Shown: positions 51,125 through 63,364 of the stretch, one piece after another
Layout: every line of letters starts with the position of its first letter
Position numbering within the stretch: position 1 is the stretch's first letter
Assembly (NCBI GenBank): GCA_051294375.1
Contig: CM119266.1
Span: forward strand, 1,741,554 to 1,805,553
Length of the DNA stretch: 64,000 nt
Origin: Paraspadella gotoi
Lineage: Eukaryota > Chaetognatha
Direction of reading: 5' to 3'
Made by a program: the position numbers and the translations under genes
The notes under the pieces: model-generated
The model's input: only the letters and a program-made list of their open reading frames with translations
Told to the model about the DNA's origin: nothing
Databases searched by the model: none

Positions 51125-51256
51125 CAACGGGCGGGAGGGCGTAAGGAACTGCCCAAGAAGGCGGCGACGCGTCGTCGTCGTTCCTCGATTTCTCGGAAAA
51201 GAATTCGCCCGGATGTAACCGGAAGACGTGTTGACCACAGGGGTGGAGACGGTGGA
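51125..51256 (-). pseudogene. Frameshifted reverse copy of the esterase N-terminal exon
   Basis: This matches 45679-45811 in reverse complement but is one base shorter overall. An added G within the FLGV codons shifts the frame, and bases are missing at the RGR codons. If the inverted repeat is real, this is a dead exon copy. If the arm is assembly noise, it is simply an erroneous copy of the same locus. Confidence 0.8.
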
Positions 51257-51492
51257 CTGTGGAGGAGAGAAAAGAAGTATAAATTAATCAATGAAATGAT
51301 TGGATATGAATGAATGAATGAATGAATGAATGAAATGAATGAATGATAATGAATGAATGAATGAATGAATGAATGAATGATGATGAATGAATGAATGAAT
51401 GAATGAATGAATGAATGAATGAAGAATGAATGAATGAATGAATGAATAATGATGAATTGAACTGAAGAATGAATGAATTGAAAGAGACTCAC

Positions 51493-51589
51493 GGATGTGA
51501 AGGCCGGCGAACGTTGGTCAAACGTTTGACTGGAAACTCACTTGACCCAAAGTGGAGGCGAGTCCGAGAATGAAATCACAACGCAAAAC
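51493..51589 (-). pseudogene. Degraded reverse copy of the esterase signal-peptide exon
   Basis: Matches 45417-45513 in reverse complement, with compensating small indels around the NVDPTS codons. The same caveat applies as for 51125-51256. Confidence 0.75.
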
Positions 51590-53661
51590 TAAGAGGTAAG
51601 GAGAGGAGAGGGTGGGGGTCAGGTTTTGGGTGAAGGTATAAGAAAAGAAAAGAATAGAAAGAAAGAAAAGAGAGAAGAAGAGAAAGAAAGAAAGAAAGAA
51701 AGACAAGAAAGAAGAAAGAAAGAAAATAAGTGAAACTAAAGCGAAAGTACATGGATGAACAATTTTTATAAGCGACGGTAGAAATAGCTGTCATTGCGAC
51801 CGCGATGGTTATTTCATTGATTTAACAATTAGTTGAGTAGAAAATACTAACAACTATTCATGTGATAAAAATTTTACACCCCCCTATTAATCAGTTTATG
51901 ATATGCCATTGATAATGAGTGGAGAAAGTTGCTTGTCCAAATCGGATTTGCATTTCCACTGTTTTTAAATTCAATTTTTTAAAAAGCTTTTAGCACTTTT
52001 TAAACAAAGTATTTATGCAAATATAACAAATATTAATATCCTCAGAAAGCCCTTAAAATATAAAGATATTGATATACTTACGAAGCTTAACATAAAAATG
52101 TAAGCTGCCCAGCCTTGGTTCAATGTAGAAATAGTGTCAAAGTAAGTTAATTTAATTTTAAAATCTTTTTTCAATATACTGACCTGTTTAAATTATTATA
52201 ACAATAAAATATTATTATTTTATAAAAGTATCAATGAAAGAGCCTAGGAAAAAAGGATTTAAGATAAGTCCAATCACAATTTGGATAAATATCATAGATT
52301 TACTCTCCCAGCTATTGATTTTTAAAAAAGATGTTCGTTTTTTGATATCCTAATTAAAATTCACATGCTGGGCGCAGTAAAAATTTTATAGCTAACAGTA
52401 TTTGTAGGACGTCATTCTTTTTAGAATTTGAAAGGGTTTCAGAAGAATAATAAAAATTAATATTATTTTTTTTCAAATTTTTCCAGAAAACTTACTGAAG
52501 TTAAGAGAAAAAATTGATCTTAAAAAGTGAGTTGGAAAAATGAACCGCGATTTTACAAGCGCAATCTTTTCTCCACTGCATTGTCCTAAGGCAATAATCT
52601 ACTGATCAATATAAAATTTTAAGCAACATAAATATTTTTAGTATTTTCTACTTAACTAATAATTTTAAAATCAATGAAATAATCAACTTGGGTTTCGACA
52701 GCGTAATTTCTAACGCGCTTGTAATTGTCACGCTATGTAAACAGAAATGAAAATTATTATATCTCATGAGACCAGAATAAAAAATTCCAAACCCCAAAAA
52801 AGGATATCGGAATATAAACAAAGAAAAGTAAAAGAAGAAAAAAAACACAAAACAAAAACAAAAAATAAGAAAGAAAAGTAAGAAAAAAATAAAAGTCGTT
52901 AAAATCCCTGAGAAAAGAATTCAACTTTGAACGCCCTTCATCTCCAAAGCTTCTGCGTAATTTTGAAATGGTCGTTGTTGTCGTGCGTTGTTGTCGTTGT
53001 TGTCGTCCCGAAATGTCGTCGTCTATCCATTATCTCGAAATTGTCCGTGAGTCGTTAGCGTCCTGTCATCGTTCATTGTCATTATCCGTACATTTTATTT
53101 AATATTTCACTGTCCATTGTCATCTTCGTCGTCGTCCATCGTCAAAAACCCACGATCCATATTCCTTTTGTTCCCTCAAGAATTGCAGAACTTTAAGTGT
53201 CAAAGCAAAATTTTTATTTTGGCCCAAATTTTTGGGGTTTTTTTCTTTAAAAAAAAAATCTCGTGTCATGGAATTTTTAATGCATAACTGATGCGACTGT
53301 TTACTTTCAACTTTAAATTCTTTCAAAAAGTTAATCAAACACTGATACTGGCGGGGAAAAAAATGAAATCAACTGCCATAAATTTTACACATTTTTCTTT
53401 CATATTTGTAATAGAAGTAACTCCTTTATTGAAATCTTTTATCGTAATGCTATAAACGCTTTCGCTGAATAATTGATTTTCCAGACTTTTGATGAAAATT
53501 CGGGTGCACTCAACTTTGAAAATTAATCAAAAATACGAAGCACCCTCAAGGAAAACATGTAAAGCGCTAGAAAAGTGGTTAAACTTACGTCAGAGAAAAC
53601 CAAAAGAGAGAGAGAGAAAGAAGAGAGAGAGAGAGAAGAGAGAGAGATGAGGAGGAGTAGA

Positions 53662-53694
<33 letters not shown>

Positions 53695-53803
53695 TGGGGA
53701 GAAAAAGAAACTGAGAAAAAGTTAGTAAAAGATGAAGTTTTTTGCCCAAATTTTTTTTTATTATTAAATTTAGATAACGACTGCGAGTTGTGCTCTCATC
53801 TCT

Positions 53804-53853
<50 letters not shown>

Positions 53854-54720
53854 CTGCTCTCTCTCTGCATCTCCTCATCTCTCTCTCTCTCTCTCGCGTT
53901 AAACTTTTCAAGTTTGTATTGATATAAACCGGATTTTTCACACCACGGCGATTTTTTTTCTCTCAACAATCCCGCCCGCGGACATTTCTCCCACCCGACC
54001 CTCCCCCCCCTTGTTTATTTATCATTCTCGACCAAATTGTTTTATTTATTTATTTATTGAGTTGCGTTATTTTTTATTAACCGATAAGTTACGATATTTG
54101 CGATTAACCCTTTGCCCTCAATCGCTTATTTACTATTTTCAGAGCGTAATGATATTTTTTTTTTACAATTTACAATTTCATGAATTTCGGCGGACGTTAA
54201 AACAAATACATTTTTGGTGTCGCAAGCATGAAATTTAGCGGCTTAACAAATTTGGAGGATCGATCCTTTTGCTTTTTTTTCTTTTTTTTTTCTTTTTTAG
54301 TTTTTTATTTAATTTTTTTTTTTTTTTGAAGGAGCGAAGACCAGTTTTTCATCAGATCATTATTTGAAGTATTTTTTTATTAAAATAGTCTGTTTTTTCT
54401 CTTTTTTTTCAAATCGCTTTTAGTGGTTCAAATTAAGACAAAGATTGGTAGTCCGGACTTTAAATCTTTATAATAAACAATTTTCCTCTTTCGCAAGATA
54501 ATTACAATAATCGCAAAGAGTTGTCCGGCCAATAGCATTTCATTTCTTCAATTATTCCGAAGACTAGGAAATTTGAGAACGATAATTCGCTCGTCCCCGC
54601 GCCAACTTCCCCGCCAAATCGCTATTATTTCGCTATTCCTTTATATCCGCCCAAAAGTTCTGAGGTTAATAAAATCTTAGTTGCGCTTTCAAAACCGGAT
54701 CACGGAAGCCCCCCCCTACC

Positions 54721-55680
54721 TTATGTTTCAACCGAAATTAGTGACCATATGCCAACGAAAATAAAATTGAGCTAATTTTTACCTACTTTGAATTCTCACT
54801 GTGTTCTCCCAGAATACATATCCTCTTTTTCTCCAGTATGCTGTCTCGTTTTGGCAAGGTTTTTTTTACTTTTCAGCATTAACAGCATTTTTCCAAATTT
54901 CTTTTTCCAAAATTCCTTCAATTTTCACGACTTCTTGATTTAGTTATCTTCTTAGGGGGGGTTCTATCTTTCCTTATTTCATCCCAAAGGCCTTTCCATT
55001 CCAATATCAATTTTTACCCCTCAGGTCTATGTAATCTTAAAGGACTATCCACTCTGTGGAGGAATTAGCAATTTAATTTTGATTTTTTTTTTAACATTGA
55101 ACAATGAACAGTGAACATAGTTTGGCTGAGTCTCAATAGGTCGCGTTTATATTAACATGTTTTAAAATTTTTTTCTATTTTTATTTTTTTCTATTTCTAT
55201 ATTTTTACAGACTTTAAACTTTTAAACTTGAAACTTGATATTTATCTTAAAACTTTGATAGTTAATTATGGTATTTTCAGTTATTTTCATTAATGCAATA
55301 ATTTAAAATCAGATATTACTTCCAAATTAACTTCAATCCAACAAGGTTGAATATTAAAATTAAAATTTATTTTAAAACTAGATTTCGCTGCATCCCATTT
55401 AAAACTTGTTCCTTTCCTTCAAGCGTCAATGGGTCGCCATTTTGTCCCGCGTTTTGTTTTGTTTTGCTTTTTTTTTTTCAAACAAATGAACGTTAATTAG
55501 AGAACAACGACACCTGGCGATCGTGAAAGCGTGACTGCTGAAAAATGGCAGACAACTCGAACCTTCGTCCGTGGCGAAAGAAATTGGTGTCAGTGACACG
55601 GGGAAGGGGAGACTGCAATTCTAGTGATTAGCAAACTTAGTAACGAAAACGGATTGTGAAAATCTTTCATTCTACAACAG
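54721..55680. other. Esterase intron DNA, nothing recognised
   Basis: AT-rich sequence outside the inverted repeat. No repeat family or RNA gene was seen. Confidence 0.5.
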
Positions 55681-55783
55681 CTTGGTGGAGCGGAAAACAT
55701 TTTCCTTTCCCGCTTTGCCCTCACTCACGCTAATATTTCTCAAGCCTCCGAATATCCAACTCAATTCTTCCCTCTCGCTATTT

Positions 55784-55826
55784 TGGCGACCCGGTTTATA
55801 TCTCTCCCAGGCAGAATTCTCCTCTC
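55784..55826 (+). repeat. Partial upstream copy of esterase exon 3 sequence
   Basis: TTTTGGCGACCCGGTT and, about 10 bases on, CCCAGGCAGAATTC resemble 56118-56163 of the exon (TTTTCGCGACCCGGTT and CGCCTGGCAGAACTCA) in the same order and spacing. It is probably a short, decayed tandem duplication. Confidence 0.5.
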
Positions 55827-56108
55827 ACTCCCATGCCCATATTCTTCTCCCATTAGGGCGTTAAGTTGCCTGCTTCGCCTGGAACTCTTTGAAACTCCCA
55901 ACTCCTCTACCTACAGGATCCTCCCATTCCTCTCTCATACCAAGCTAGACTCTCAAAAGTACATTTGCTTCATTCTCATTTTTCCCCATCAGGCCCATGA
56001 TATTATCAGGCAAAACTATGAAACCTCCCCCCTTTCTTCCATGCCTTCCCATCAGGCGAAACTCTCAACTCACTCTCCCACTTTTCTCCCATTTTCCCCT
56101 CCAATCAG

Positions 56109-56252
56109 GCTCTCTCCGTTTTCGCGACCCGGTTCCCATCCCCGCCTGGCAGAACTCAATTTACGAGGCGACGCGCTACAAGCCGCTTTGTCCCCAAAAC
56201 ATCGAGGGACTCAAGAGCGTTGTCGACTCTTACAAAGTCAACAAAACCCACG
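56109..56252 (+). CDS. Type-B esterase-family protein, third visible exon
   Basis: Acceptor CCCCTCCAATCAG, donor GTGAGG; phase 1 in and out. It encodes GSLRFRDPVPIPAWQNSIYE followed by ATRYKPLCPQNIEG and a charged end SVVDSYKVNKTH. The LRF-x-P-x-P-x-x-W motif and the conserved cysteine in CPQ are typical of type-B esterases and neuroligins; this cysteine usually pairs with the one in the EDCL motif of the next exon. The reading frame joins both neighbours without a stop. Confidence 0.87.
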
Positions 56253-56254
56253 GT

Positions 56255-56370
56255 GAGGAAATGGGAGGGAGGGAGGGAGGGGTAGAAGGGAGAGAGGGAG
56301 AAGGGGAAGGGAGAGAGGGAGAGAGGGAGAAGGGAGAGGAAGCGTGGGGAAGGTGGAGAGAGAAAGAAAG
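56255..56370. repeat. GGGA-rich purine tract
   Basis: GGGAGGGA and GAGAGGGAGAA units begin directly after the exon 3 donor. Confidence 0.92.
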
Positions 56371-56444
56371 AAGTGGAGGAATTCGGTAGGGAAATGAAAA
56401 ATATATAGCGAGGAGAAAGGGAAAGACTGGAGATAAGAGAGTGA

Positions 56445-56645
56445 AAGAGAGAATGTGAAAGAGGGAGACTGGAATTTTATAGGAGAAGAAAAAAATGAAG
56501 GTGAAGGGAGAAAGAGAGAGAGTGAGAGAGGGAGACTGGAAGTAACAGGAGAAGAAGAGGAAGGTGAAGGGAGAAAGAGAGAGAGTGAGAGAGGGAGACT
56601 GGAATTAACAAGAGAAGAAGAAGAGGAAGGTGAAGGGGAGAGAGG
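56445..56645. repeat. Purine minisatellite, about three units of about 60 bp
   Basis: GAGAGGGAGACTGGAATTA, then AGGAGAAGAAGAGGAAGGTG, then a GGGAGAAAGAGAGAGTGA linker, repeated in tandem. Confidence 0.93.
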
Positions 56646-57702
56646 GAGGGAGCAAGAGAAGGGAAATAACAGAGAGAAGAGAAAATCGTCGAAAGATTTG
56701 AAACACAACAGAAACTTGAAAAGTTTTCGCAAATCCTGAGACTGGAGACTGTAGAATGGAGAGTGAGGGAAAGGAAGTGATCGACCGCTGGGCGAGGCGG
56801 GGGAGGCGGAGAAGGTGGCGGAGGGAGGAGTCTTGTTTGTTGTTGCAGACGGTCGTAGTCGCTGCTCATTTAATTGCGTCACAAATCTGTCTTTCCTCTT
56901 TTTTTTTTCTTTGGCCTTTTGCACGATGGCTCGTCTGATTTGCAATGATGAAAACTGTAATATATAAAAAAAATATTCATTCGTTTTATCATGCCCCTTG
57001 CTTTGGACAATGGACAGGCTATTGTGAGCTAAGACCTTGTAAGACCCCGTAGCAGCTCAAAATGCAATCCAATCCAATTCAATGCAATGCAATCTCACAA
57101 TCCCATGAGCTTTTAATGATAGGCATTCTTACTAAAAAAAAAATAAAAATTCTAATCAGCTCCGGAAACGCAGTCCCACCCAGCCGTCTTTGCTCCGATT
57201 CTACCGCCAGGCCACACTCGGCTTAACAACACAACCCCGTGGGTCTCCAAGAGGAGAAAGACTTTTTGATGGCGAAAAAAAAAGTTCGACTTTTTTTTTT
57301 TTTTTCGCGCGGAGGCAAAAGCGGAGAACGAGATTTGACGAAGCGTACGGTAGTGCATATTGACATGGGACGTGGGGGGAATAGGGGCGGAGAAGTGGAG
57401 AAGGGGGAGTGTAGGGGGAGGTGCCAAGGTGCGAAAGGTGAGAGGCTGAAAAAAGGCGAAAAACAGAGAAAAGGAGAAAGAAATTGGGGAAAGCTAAAGA
57501 AGGGGAAAGCAAATAACTGAGAAGAGAAAGGTGGCAGGAAATCAAAGCTGATGGCTTGAAGATTTCGATGGTTCAAGTTACTATTTGCGTAAAAGTGTGA
57601 AAGCGAAACTGTATCATAGGAAAGTGACGAAAAAAAAACTAACAACAAATAAACTGAGATAGAATAACATGGAAAGACAAAGCGAACCGAGGATAGGAAA
57701 TG

Positions 57703-57815
57703 TGAGGTTAGACAAGGCAAGGCAAACAAGGCTAAGAAAGTAAAAGGTAGGACAAGGCAAGGCAAGGCAAGGCAAGGCAAGGCAAGGCAAGGCAAGGCAA
57801 GGCAAGGCAAGGAAG
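57703..57815. repeat. (AAGGC)n pentanucleotide array
   Basis: Degenerate at 57703-57760, then about ten pure GGCAA units to 57812. Confidence 0.97.
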
Positions 57816-57865
57816 TTGAAAAGGAGGAAAAAAAAACAGAAGCGCAACAAAAAATCTTGAGCCAA

Positions 57866-58095
57866 GTTCGCGCAGCATTAAAACAACGTCGTGCAGCATT
57901 TATTTCGCCTCGAGCAGCATTGTGTAACTTTAGCATTAAACCCGCTTCCAAACTGCATCAAATTCAAATTCGCGATTATGCGGTACTGTGCAGCATTAAA
58001 GTCAGACTGCGCGGTAGCAGCATCTTAAAGACGCATCCGTACCTCATTTTAATCTCATAATGCTTAATATTTAAGCAGCATAATGCCGCATTTTA
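57866..58095 (+). repeat. Cluster of GCAGCATTAAA words
   Basis: GCAGCAT occurs at about 57872, 57892, 57913, 57990, 58017 and 58072, usually followed by TTAAA or TTA. A related AGCATTAAA is near 57932. Spacing is irregular (20 to 77 bases), so this is not a simple tandem array. Confidence 0.8.
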
Positions 58096-58339
58096 AAAAC
58101 CGCGTGTTGCCCGATTATGTTTCCGAAAAATCAATTCAGTTTCACCGAAACTCGATCTACTTTGGCTAAAAAAAAATGTTTCAACTTTCAATTCGAAAAT
58201 TGTCGCGACGGAATTCGCCAGTGGGAACATAACTCAGAACTCGTGACAGAATTTCGACTTTTTGTGATATAATTTATTGTTAATGATTTTGCTCATTAGT
58301 CGAGACTTAATCCGAAATAAGTTCTTGTTTCCCTGAGTC

Positions 58340-58705
58340 CTGCGTCGTGAAAGTCGGATGTGGTTCCTGCGGTCGTCGTGGTCCTGGTTGTGGTCGACCA
58401 CGTCGTCGTCATCAGCTTCGTCTTCTTTGTCATTATCTTTATCATAATCTTTATCATCATTATCGTCATCATCATCATGATCCGTATTAATCTTTGAAAT
58501 TATCATCATCATCGTTTGTCATTTGTTGTCATGATGATAGTTGTCGATTGGATAGTCGTCATCATAATCGTCGTCATCGTCGTCATCGTCGTCGTCATCG
58601 TCTTATTAGTCGTCGACTTCGTCGTTGTCAACGGCAGACTCAAGCATTTGTCAAATTCTCCTCTTCATCTCTCTTTTCGTCGTCGTCGTCGTCGTCGTCG
58701 TCTTT
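58340..58705. repeat. GTC/ATC triplet arrays
   Basis: CATCAT and GTCATC blocks at 58450-58625 and (GTC)n at 58678-58703. Confidence 0.93.
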
Positions 58706-59300
58706 ATCGCCAAGACGTTTCCTCGTTTTCCCCAAATTTCTCGCCCCCTCAGCCGCCGCGTTTGGTCGCTGCGGCTGCTGCCACGTCTGCTTGCCGCGGC
58801 TGCTGCCACTCGGTTGTTGCCGCCCTGATTGCTGACACGCAGTTGCCTAGTTTGCAGCCACGTCGCCACCTGGTCGCCGTCACTTCGCACCAATGGTTCC
58901 TTACACAATACACAGTTGACACACTGTGGCGACGAAACTGCCTCGACCAAAACAATTACGTTTCACTTATTATATACTAATGTTACTTGGTCGTTTAGCG
59001 TTGCATTGCAAACAGCTCCTCAATTGCTGAAGACATTGCATACTTCATTGCTATCGTTTTCTTTTCTAAGAAATCATTTTTTTCTTCTTCATCAACTCAA
59101 ATCTCAAAATTCTTTTCAATTTTATCTTTTTTTTAAAATTCATTGTTTTCGTTACAAACTTGCAATGAAAACCTCTCAATTTCACTGTCATTGTTTTTGT
59201 CGTCGCTTTTGTCATTCATCTTCGTCTTGGATGGACTCACCATTAAACTCTTTCTCTCCCAGGCAGATTCTCGCTTCCTCGCAATTTTCTCCCACGACTC
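58706..59300. other. Esterase intron DNA, nothing recognised
   Basis: The first 200 bases are GC-rich with GCTGCTGCC words and the rest is AT-rich. No exon fitting the esterase phase was found. Confidence 0.5.
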
Positions 59301-59311
59301 CCTTCTTTCAA

Positions 59312-59532
<221 letters not shown>

Positions 59533-59545
<13 letters not shown>

Positions 59546-59717
59546 GGAAACGGCGGATGTCGCCATTCCGCTGATGACGAGCGAAGATTGTCTCCACCTC
59601 AACGTTTTCGTTCCCATTGCTGCCGCCAAAGACGGAGAAGACGACGACGACGACGACGTCGACGGATTGAAGCTGGAGGCGGCGCTGTGGTATGGTGTGG
59701 GTCGGGATTATGTAGGA
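59533..59717 (+). CDS. Type-B esterase-family protein, EDCL-signature exon
   Basis: Acceptor ACCCCGTCAG; phase 1 in. It encodes LLETADVAIPLMTSEDCLHL, then NVFVPIAAAKDGE, a run of six Asp encoded by GAC repeats, and DGLKLEAALWYGVG. EDCLHLNVFVP corresponds to the type-B esterase signature EDCLYLN(V/I); His replaces the usual aromatic or Thr. The end is ambiguous. A strong GTAAGT donor follows 59717, but GTATGG after 59689 would end the exon at the Trp that precedes the oxyanion-hole glycines in the family. The catalytic Ser, Glu/Asp and His must be encoded further on and were not found before 64000. Confidence 0.85.
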
Positions 59718-59859
59718 GTAAGTTTGGAGTGAATAGAGGTCGGTCAGTCGAGAGTTAGATTGGATTTTTTTTCTATTCCTGAAACTGAGAAAGAAAAATA
59801 AAAAAAAAATTAGGAGAAACTAAACTAAGATTAGGAGAATCAGGAAGAGAGAAGAAGAG

Positions 59860-60177
59860 AAACGAGAGAGAGAGAGAGAGATGAAGACGAGAGGAGAGAG
59901 AAGAGAGAGAATTAGCCCCAAAGATCGGTGAAGGTGAGGGAGCAAAAGCGCGAGATTGAGAGAGAGAGGAAAAAGCGAATAGAGAGAGAGAGAGGGAAAA
60001 GAGAGAATTTGAATATCGAGCCATGAATTATGCAAACTGCGCTAACTTCGCTTTCTCTTCTCTCCTCGTGTTCATCTGTTTCGGCAAATTAATTCAAACA
60101 TAACCCCAGCGGTTTCTTAGTCTTTCTGCCTCTCTGTCTTCTCTCCTCTCTCTCTCTCTCTCTCTCATCTCTCTCCT

Positions 60178-60208
<31 letters not shown>

Positions 60209-60245
60209 CTCTCCTCTCCTCTCTCTCTTCTCTCTCTCACTAACT
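59860..60245. repeat. GA arrays then CT arrays
   Basis: GA tracts at 59863-59910 and 59955-60003, and CT tracts at 60135-60238. The two opposite-sense arrays could fold on each other. Confidence 0.93.
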
Positions 60246-60299
60246 CTCTTTCTCCCTCTAACGTGCGTCTTTAAAATCATGCGTCTACTACGGAACTGG

Positions 60300-60690
60300 T
60301 AAAAAGGAAACAAAAGGGAAACCGAAGGAAAATAAAAAAGAAGAAAGAAAAGAAAACAAAAGCGAAAGAAGAAAAAAAAAAAAGGAAATAGAAGACAGGA
60401 ACTAAAAACAAAAGGTTTAAAACACAAGAGGAAATAAAAAATGAAAATAAAATATACTGTATACTACTACATTAAAAAAAGAAAAAAGAAAAAAAAAAAA
60501 GAAAGAAAAGAAAAAGAGAAAAGAAAAGAAAAGAAAAGAAAAGAAAAGAAAGAAAAGAAAAGAAAGAAAAAAAAAAAAATAGGAAAAGAAAAGAAAAAAA
60601 AGAAAAAAAAAAGAAAAGAGTAAAAGAAAAGAAAAAGAAAAAAAAAAGGAAGGAAAGATAAAGAGAAGCAATAAAAGAAGGAAAGGAAAA
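60300..60690. repeat. A-rich GAAAA tract
   Basis: AAAAGAAAAG pentanucleotide-like repeats with long A runs. Lysine-rich or phenylalanine-rich frames here are artefacts. Confidence 0.94.
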
Positions 60691-60734
60691 GAAAACGGAA
60701 TAGATGATCTGCGATGAATGAATGGATCAAGGAA

Positions 60735-60975
60735 AGAGAGGTTGAGGAGATGGAGGGAGTGGGAAGGGAAAGAGGGGATGAGGAAGGGGTAGGATATGAG
60801 GGATGTGGAAGGGAAAGAGGATGAGGAAGGGGTTGAGGATATGAGGGATGTGGAAGGGAAAGAGGGGATGAGGAAGGGGTCGAGGAGATGAGGGATGTAG
60901 AAGGAAAGAGAGGATGAGGAAGGGGTTGAAGGAGATGAGGAATGTGGAAGGGAAAGAGGGGATGAGGAAGAAGGA
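60735..60975. repeat. Purine minisatellite, about five units of 45-60 bp
   Basis: The unit contains GGGAAAGAGGGGATGAGGAA followed by GGGGTTGAGGAGATGAGG and GATGTGGAA. Units differ by small indels. Confidence 0.94.
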
Positions 60976-61104
60976 AAAGAATTGATGATGATTTTTGAGT
61001 AAAAAAAAGGAAAAGAGGAAGGAGCATCCTTGGCTCATATCAGATGGATCACTAATTGAAAAAATAAAGAACGGTTAATTCCAATTGCTGTTGCGCCGCT
61101 TTGA

Positions 61105-61195
61105 CTTTATATTCATATGTATTGACATGACATGACATGACATGACTAACAAACTTTTTTTGCCCGTGTATTTATGACATGCACTGCATTAAATT
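61105..61195. repeat. Dispersed repeat tail, inverted relative to 15061-15140
   Basis: 61162-61189 (GCCCGTGTATTTATGACATG and following) matches the reverse complement of 15078-15105 at 27 of 28 positions. Both copies have ACATGAC/CATGACA words beside them; here these form a (GACAT)n array at 61124-61146. Confidence 0.75.
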
Positions 61196-62790
61196 TCTGT
61201 CTTTTCTTCCTTATATAGTAGAGTTACCCAAATTTTTAATTACACCAGATGAGAGGTCACGAACTCATTTTATATAGTTCTTTTTTGTCGTGTAGAAGAC
61301 ATTGGGACTAAACCTGAAAAAACTTGACCGGAAAGGAACTCTCCAGAGTTTCCAAGTGATCGATTACTTTGCGCGGTTTTTCTTTGATCGTAATCTTATA
61401 AGTCGAAATTAATTTAAAGGATTTTTTTTAAAAATAAATAATGATTAAATCAATACTTTATTTGATTTTGAAATATATTTTGATGTAGACTTTATATTTT
61501 TTATTAAACCCTTTTATTTTTTAATAAAATTTATTAATAATATAATATTATATAATATAAAAATATAAAGATGATCATTAGTTTTTTGATAAATACTTAC
61601 TAAAAGTTATTCCTAAATTTGTAAAGAATAAATATTAAAAAAGTAATATTTAGCAGTACGTCTAGAAAAAAAAATCAAAATACACAATATTAAACTTTAA
61701 AAACTACAAAAAAAAAATGGTTAAAATTTAAATTATATTCTCCATAACTTTTAAAATTTTTTGAGCTTTTATGGCTTAAATTTGCGCCTTTATTACAAGA
61801 GAACTGTCAAATTTAGATTAAAATTATGCAATATTTTCAGAATCTGCTGAGTCTTTGCTTTTAGTAAATATCAAAAGTGTTTGGAAAATGGCCCAATTGA
61901 CTATTTTGTGCCATGAGTAAATTGTTTCTCCTAAGAAATTGTAAACTTTTATTGGTTTAAAACAGATTCAAATTTAAAAACAGTATTACATAAAAAATTA
62001 AAGTAAAAATTTTAATCTACTTGGTCTTGCCTTTTATTAGATAGCTAGATTGCATATATTATCATGATCAAGTAATGTTTTTTGAATATGTATCAAGACA
62101 TGAATAAACTCAAGGGGAAAATATTATATTACATTAGTATGGCAATTATATGATTTAAATAGCCCCAGATAAATAAGAAGCTATATTGGAACAAATTATC
62201 CTGAATAGTTAGTAAAACAAAACTTTTCTTCCTTCTGTTTAGATATTTTTGACTCTTTGGTGGAGAATTTAGTGATGCCCCCGAATAGAGAGTGGTGTTT
62301 GTTTGCTAAGAAAGTTAAATTAGGATATGGTAAAAGGCTTGCCTGCATGGTCTACTGATGCTCATGTTTTTATTTTATTGCAAGTTCTAAACTAGCGTTA
62401 AACTTGTATAATAAAACTTATTAACTACAGTTCAAGTTTATTATGCCTATGAGTTAAACAGAATGATTGGAGTGATGTAGTTCAAACAAATCCAATCAAA
62501 ACCTTCTTTCTCTTAAGTCAAACACAAAAAAAAGGGAAAAAAATTGAGGAAAAAACTGGATGAACCTGAGTTTTGACTTGAATCTTAATATAAAAAAAGT
62601 AATAATTATGCGTAAATGAAAAAAACAACTGGCAGGTTAGTCTTATGTCTTGTACTTTATGCGAGAATTTTCCAAAGTAACAATAGAAACATATGAAGCA
62701 AATTATGTACGCATTAGCATTTAATTTGTGGGTTCACTTATTTATAAAGGTCTTTGATATAAAAGAAAACAAGTTTTTATTCCAGCATTA
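61196..62790. other. AT-rich DNA, nothing recognised
   Basis: The region is strongly AT-rich with no long protein-like frame. No exon that would supply the missing esterase core was found. Confidence 0.55.
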
Positions 62791-62810
62791 ACAATGTTTT
62801 ATTAATAATA

Positions 62811-62853
62811 AAGCGTTTCGACTCTAGCGTTTATGCAAGTCTTCTTTCAACGC
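62811..62853 (-). mobile_element. Retroelement-end hairpin motif, copy 1
   Basis: On the minus strand it reads GAAAGAAGACTTGCATAAAC then GCTAGAGTCGAAACGCTTT. The AGACTY-loop-RGAGTCGAAACG layout is like hairpin motifs found at the ends of many invertebrate retroelements, including Penelope-like elements. No coding part of an element is nearby. Confidence 0.4.
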
Positions 62854-63364
62854 GGTGTTGAACTCAAACAGATTTCGGCTTTCACAAAGATTCCTTCCAC
62901 AAAGAATTGAAGAAAGATAGTTGGTCACAAGAAATGAGGATCTAGTGTTGAGGTGAGAATAGGGGAAAGGAGAGAGAGTGAATAAATCTGCAAAACTATG
63001 TAAAGAGATTAGAGATAGAGAGAGAAGTAAGAGCGGGAAAAATCATTATATTAAGCAATATTACAACAAAGATAGATTTAAATTAGCAAAACTTAATTTT
63101 AAACTAAAGAAAAAAATAATAAAGGTAAAATAAGTTGATAATTGAGATGTAAGATAAAATGAAATAGAAAAAATAAGTGGTTAGATGGATAAGATAAGAG
63201 ATAAGGGAAAATAAGTAAAGAAAAGAGCTCAAAATTAGCCCAAATGTAGTGATTTTTCCCTTCTCTCCTTACCAGTATGCGTTCAAATTTATTCACTCTC
63301 TCCTCCTTCCCTATCCTCACCTTCTCTTGTCCTCCCATTCTATCCTTTTTCTTAATTCTTTGTT

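Larger units (their letters stand above)
48566..54720 (-). repeat. Right arm of giant inverted repeat, indel-rich
   Basis: Reverse complement of 42437-48441. The order of all landmarks is mirrored: GAC/CTC tracts 49200-49320, CT array 50037-50115, TA element 50600-50895, esterase exon 2 copy 51125-51256, signal exon copy 51493-51589, foldback element 51749-52738, and GA/CT arrays 53600-53900. Single-base insertions and deletions are frequent, including within exon copies and homopolymers. Confidence 0.92.

Noticed and set aside
51038-51313. Second esterase gene on the minus strand
   Set aside because: It is the mirrored, frameshifted copy of the exons at 45417-45811 within the giant inverted repeat and has no independent downstream exons.
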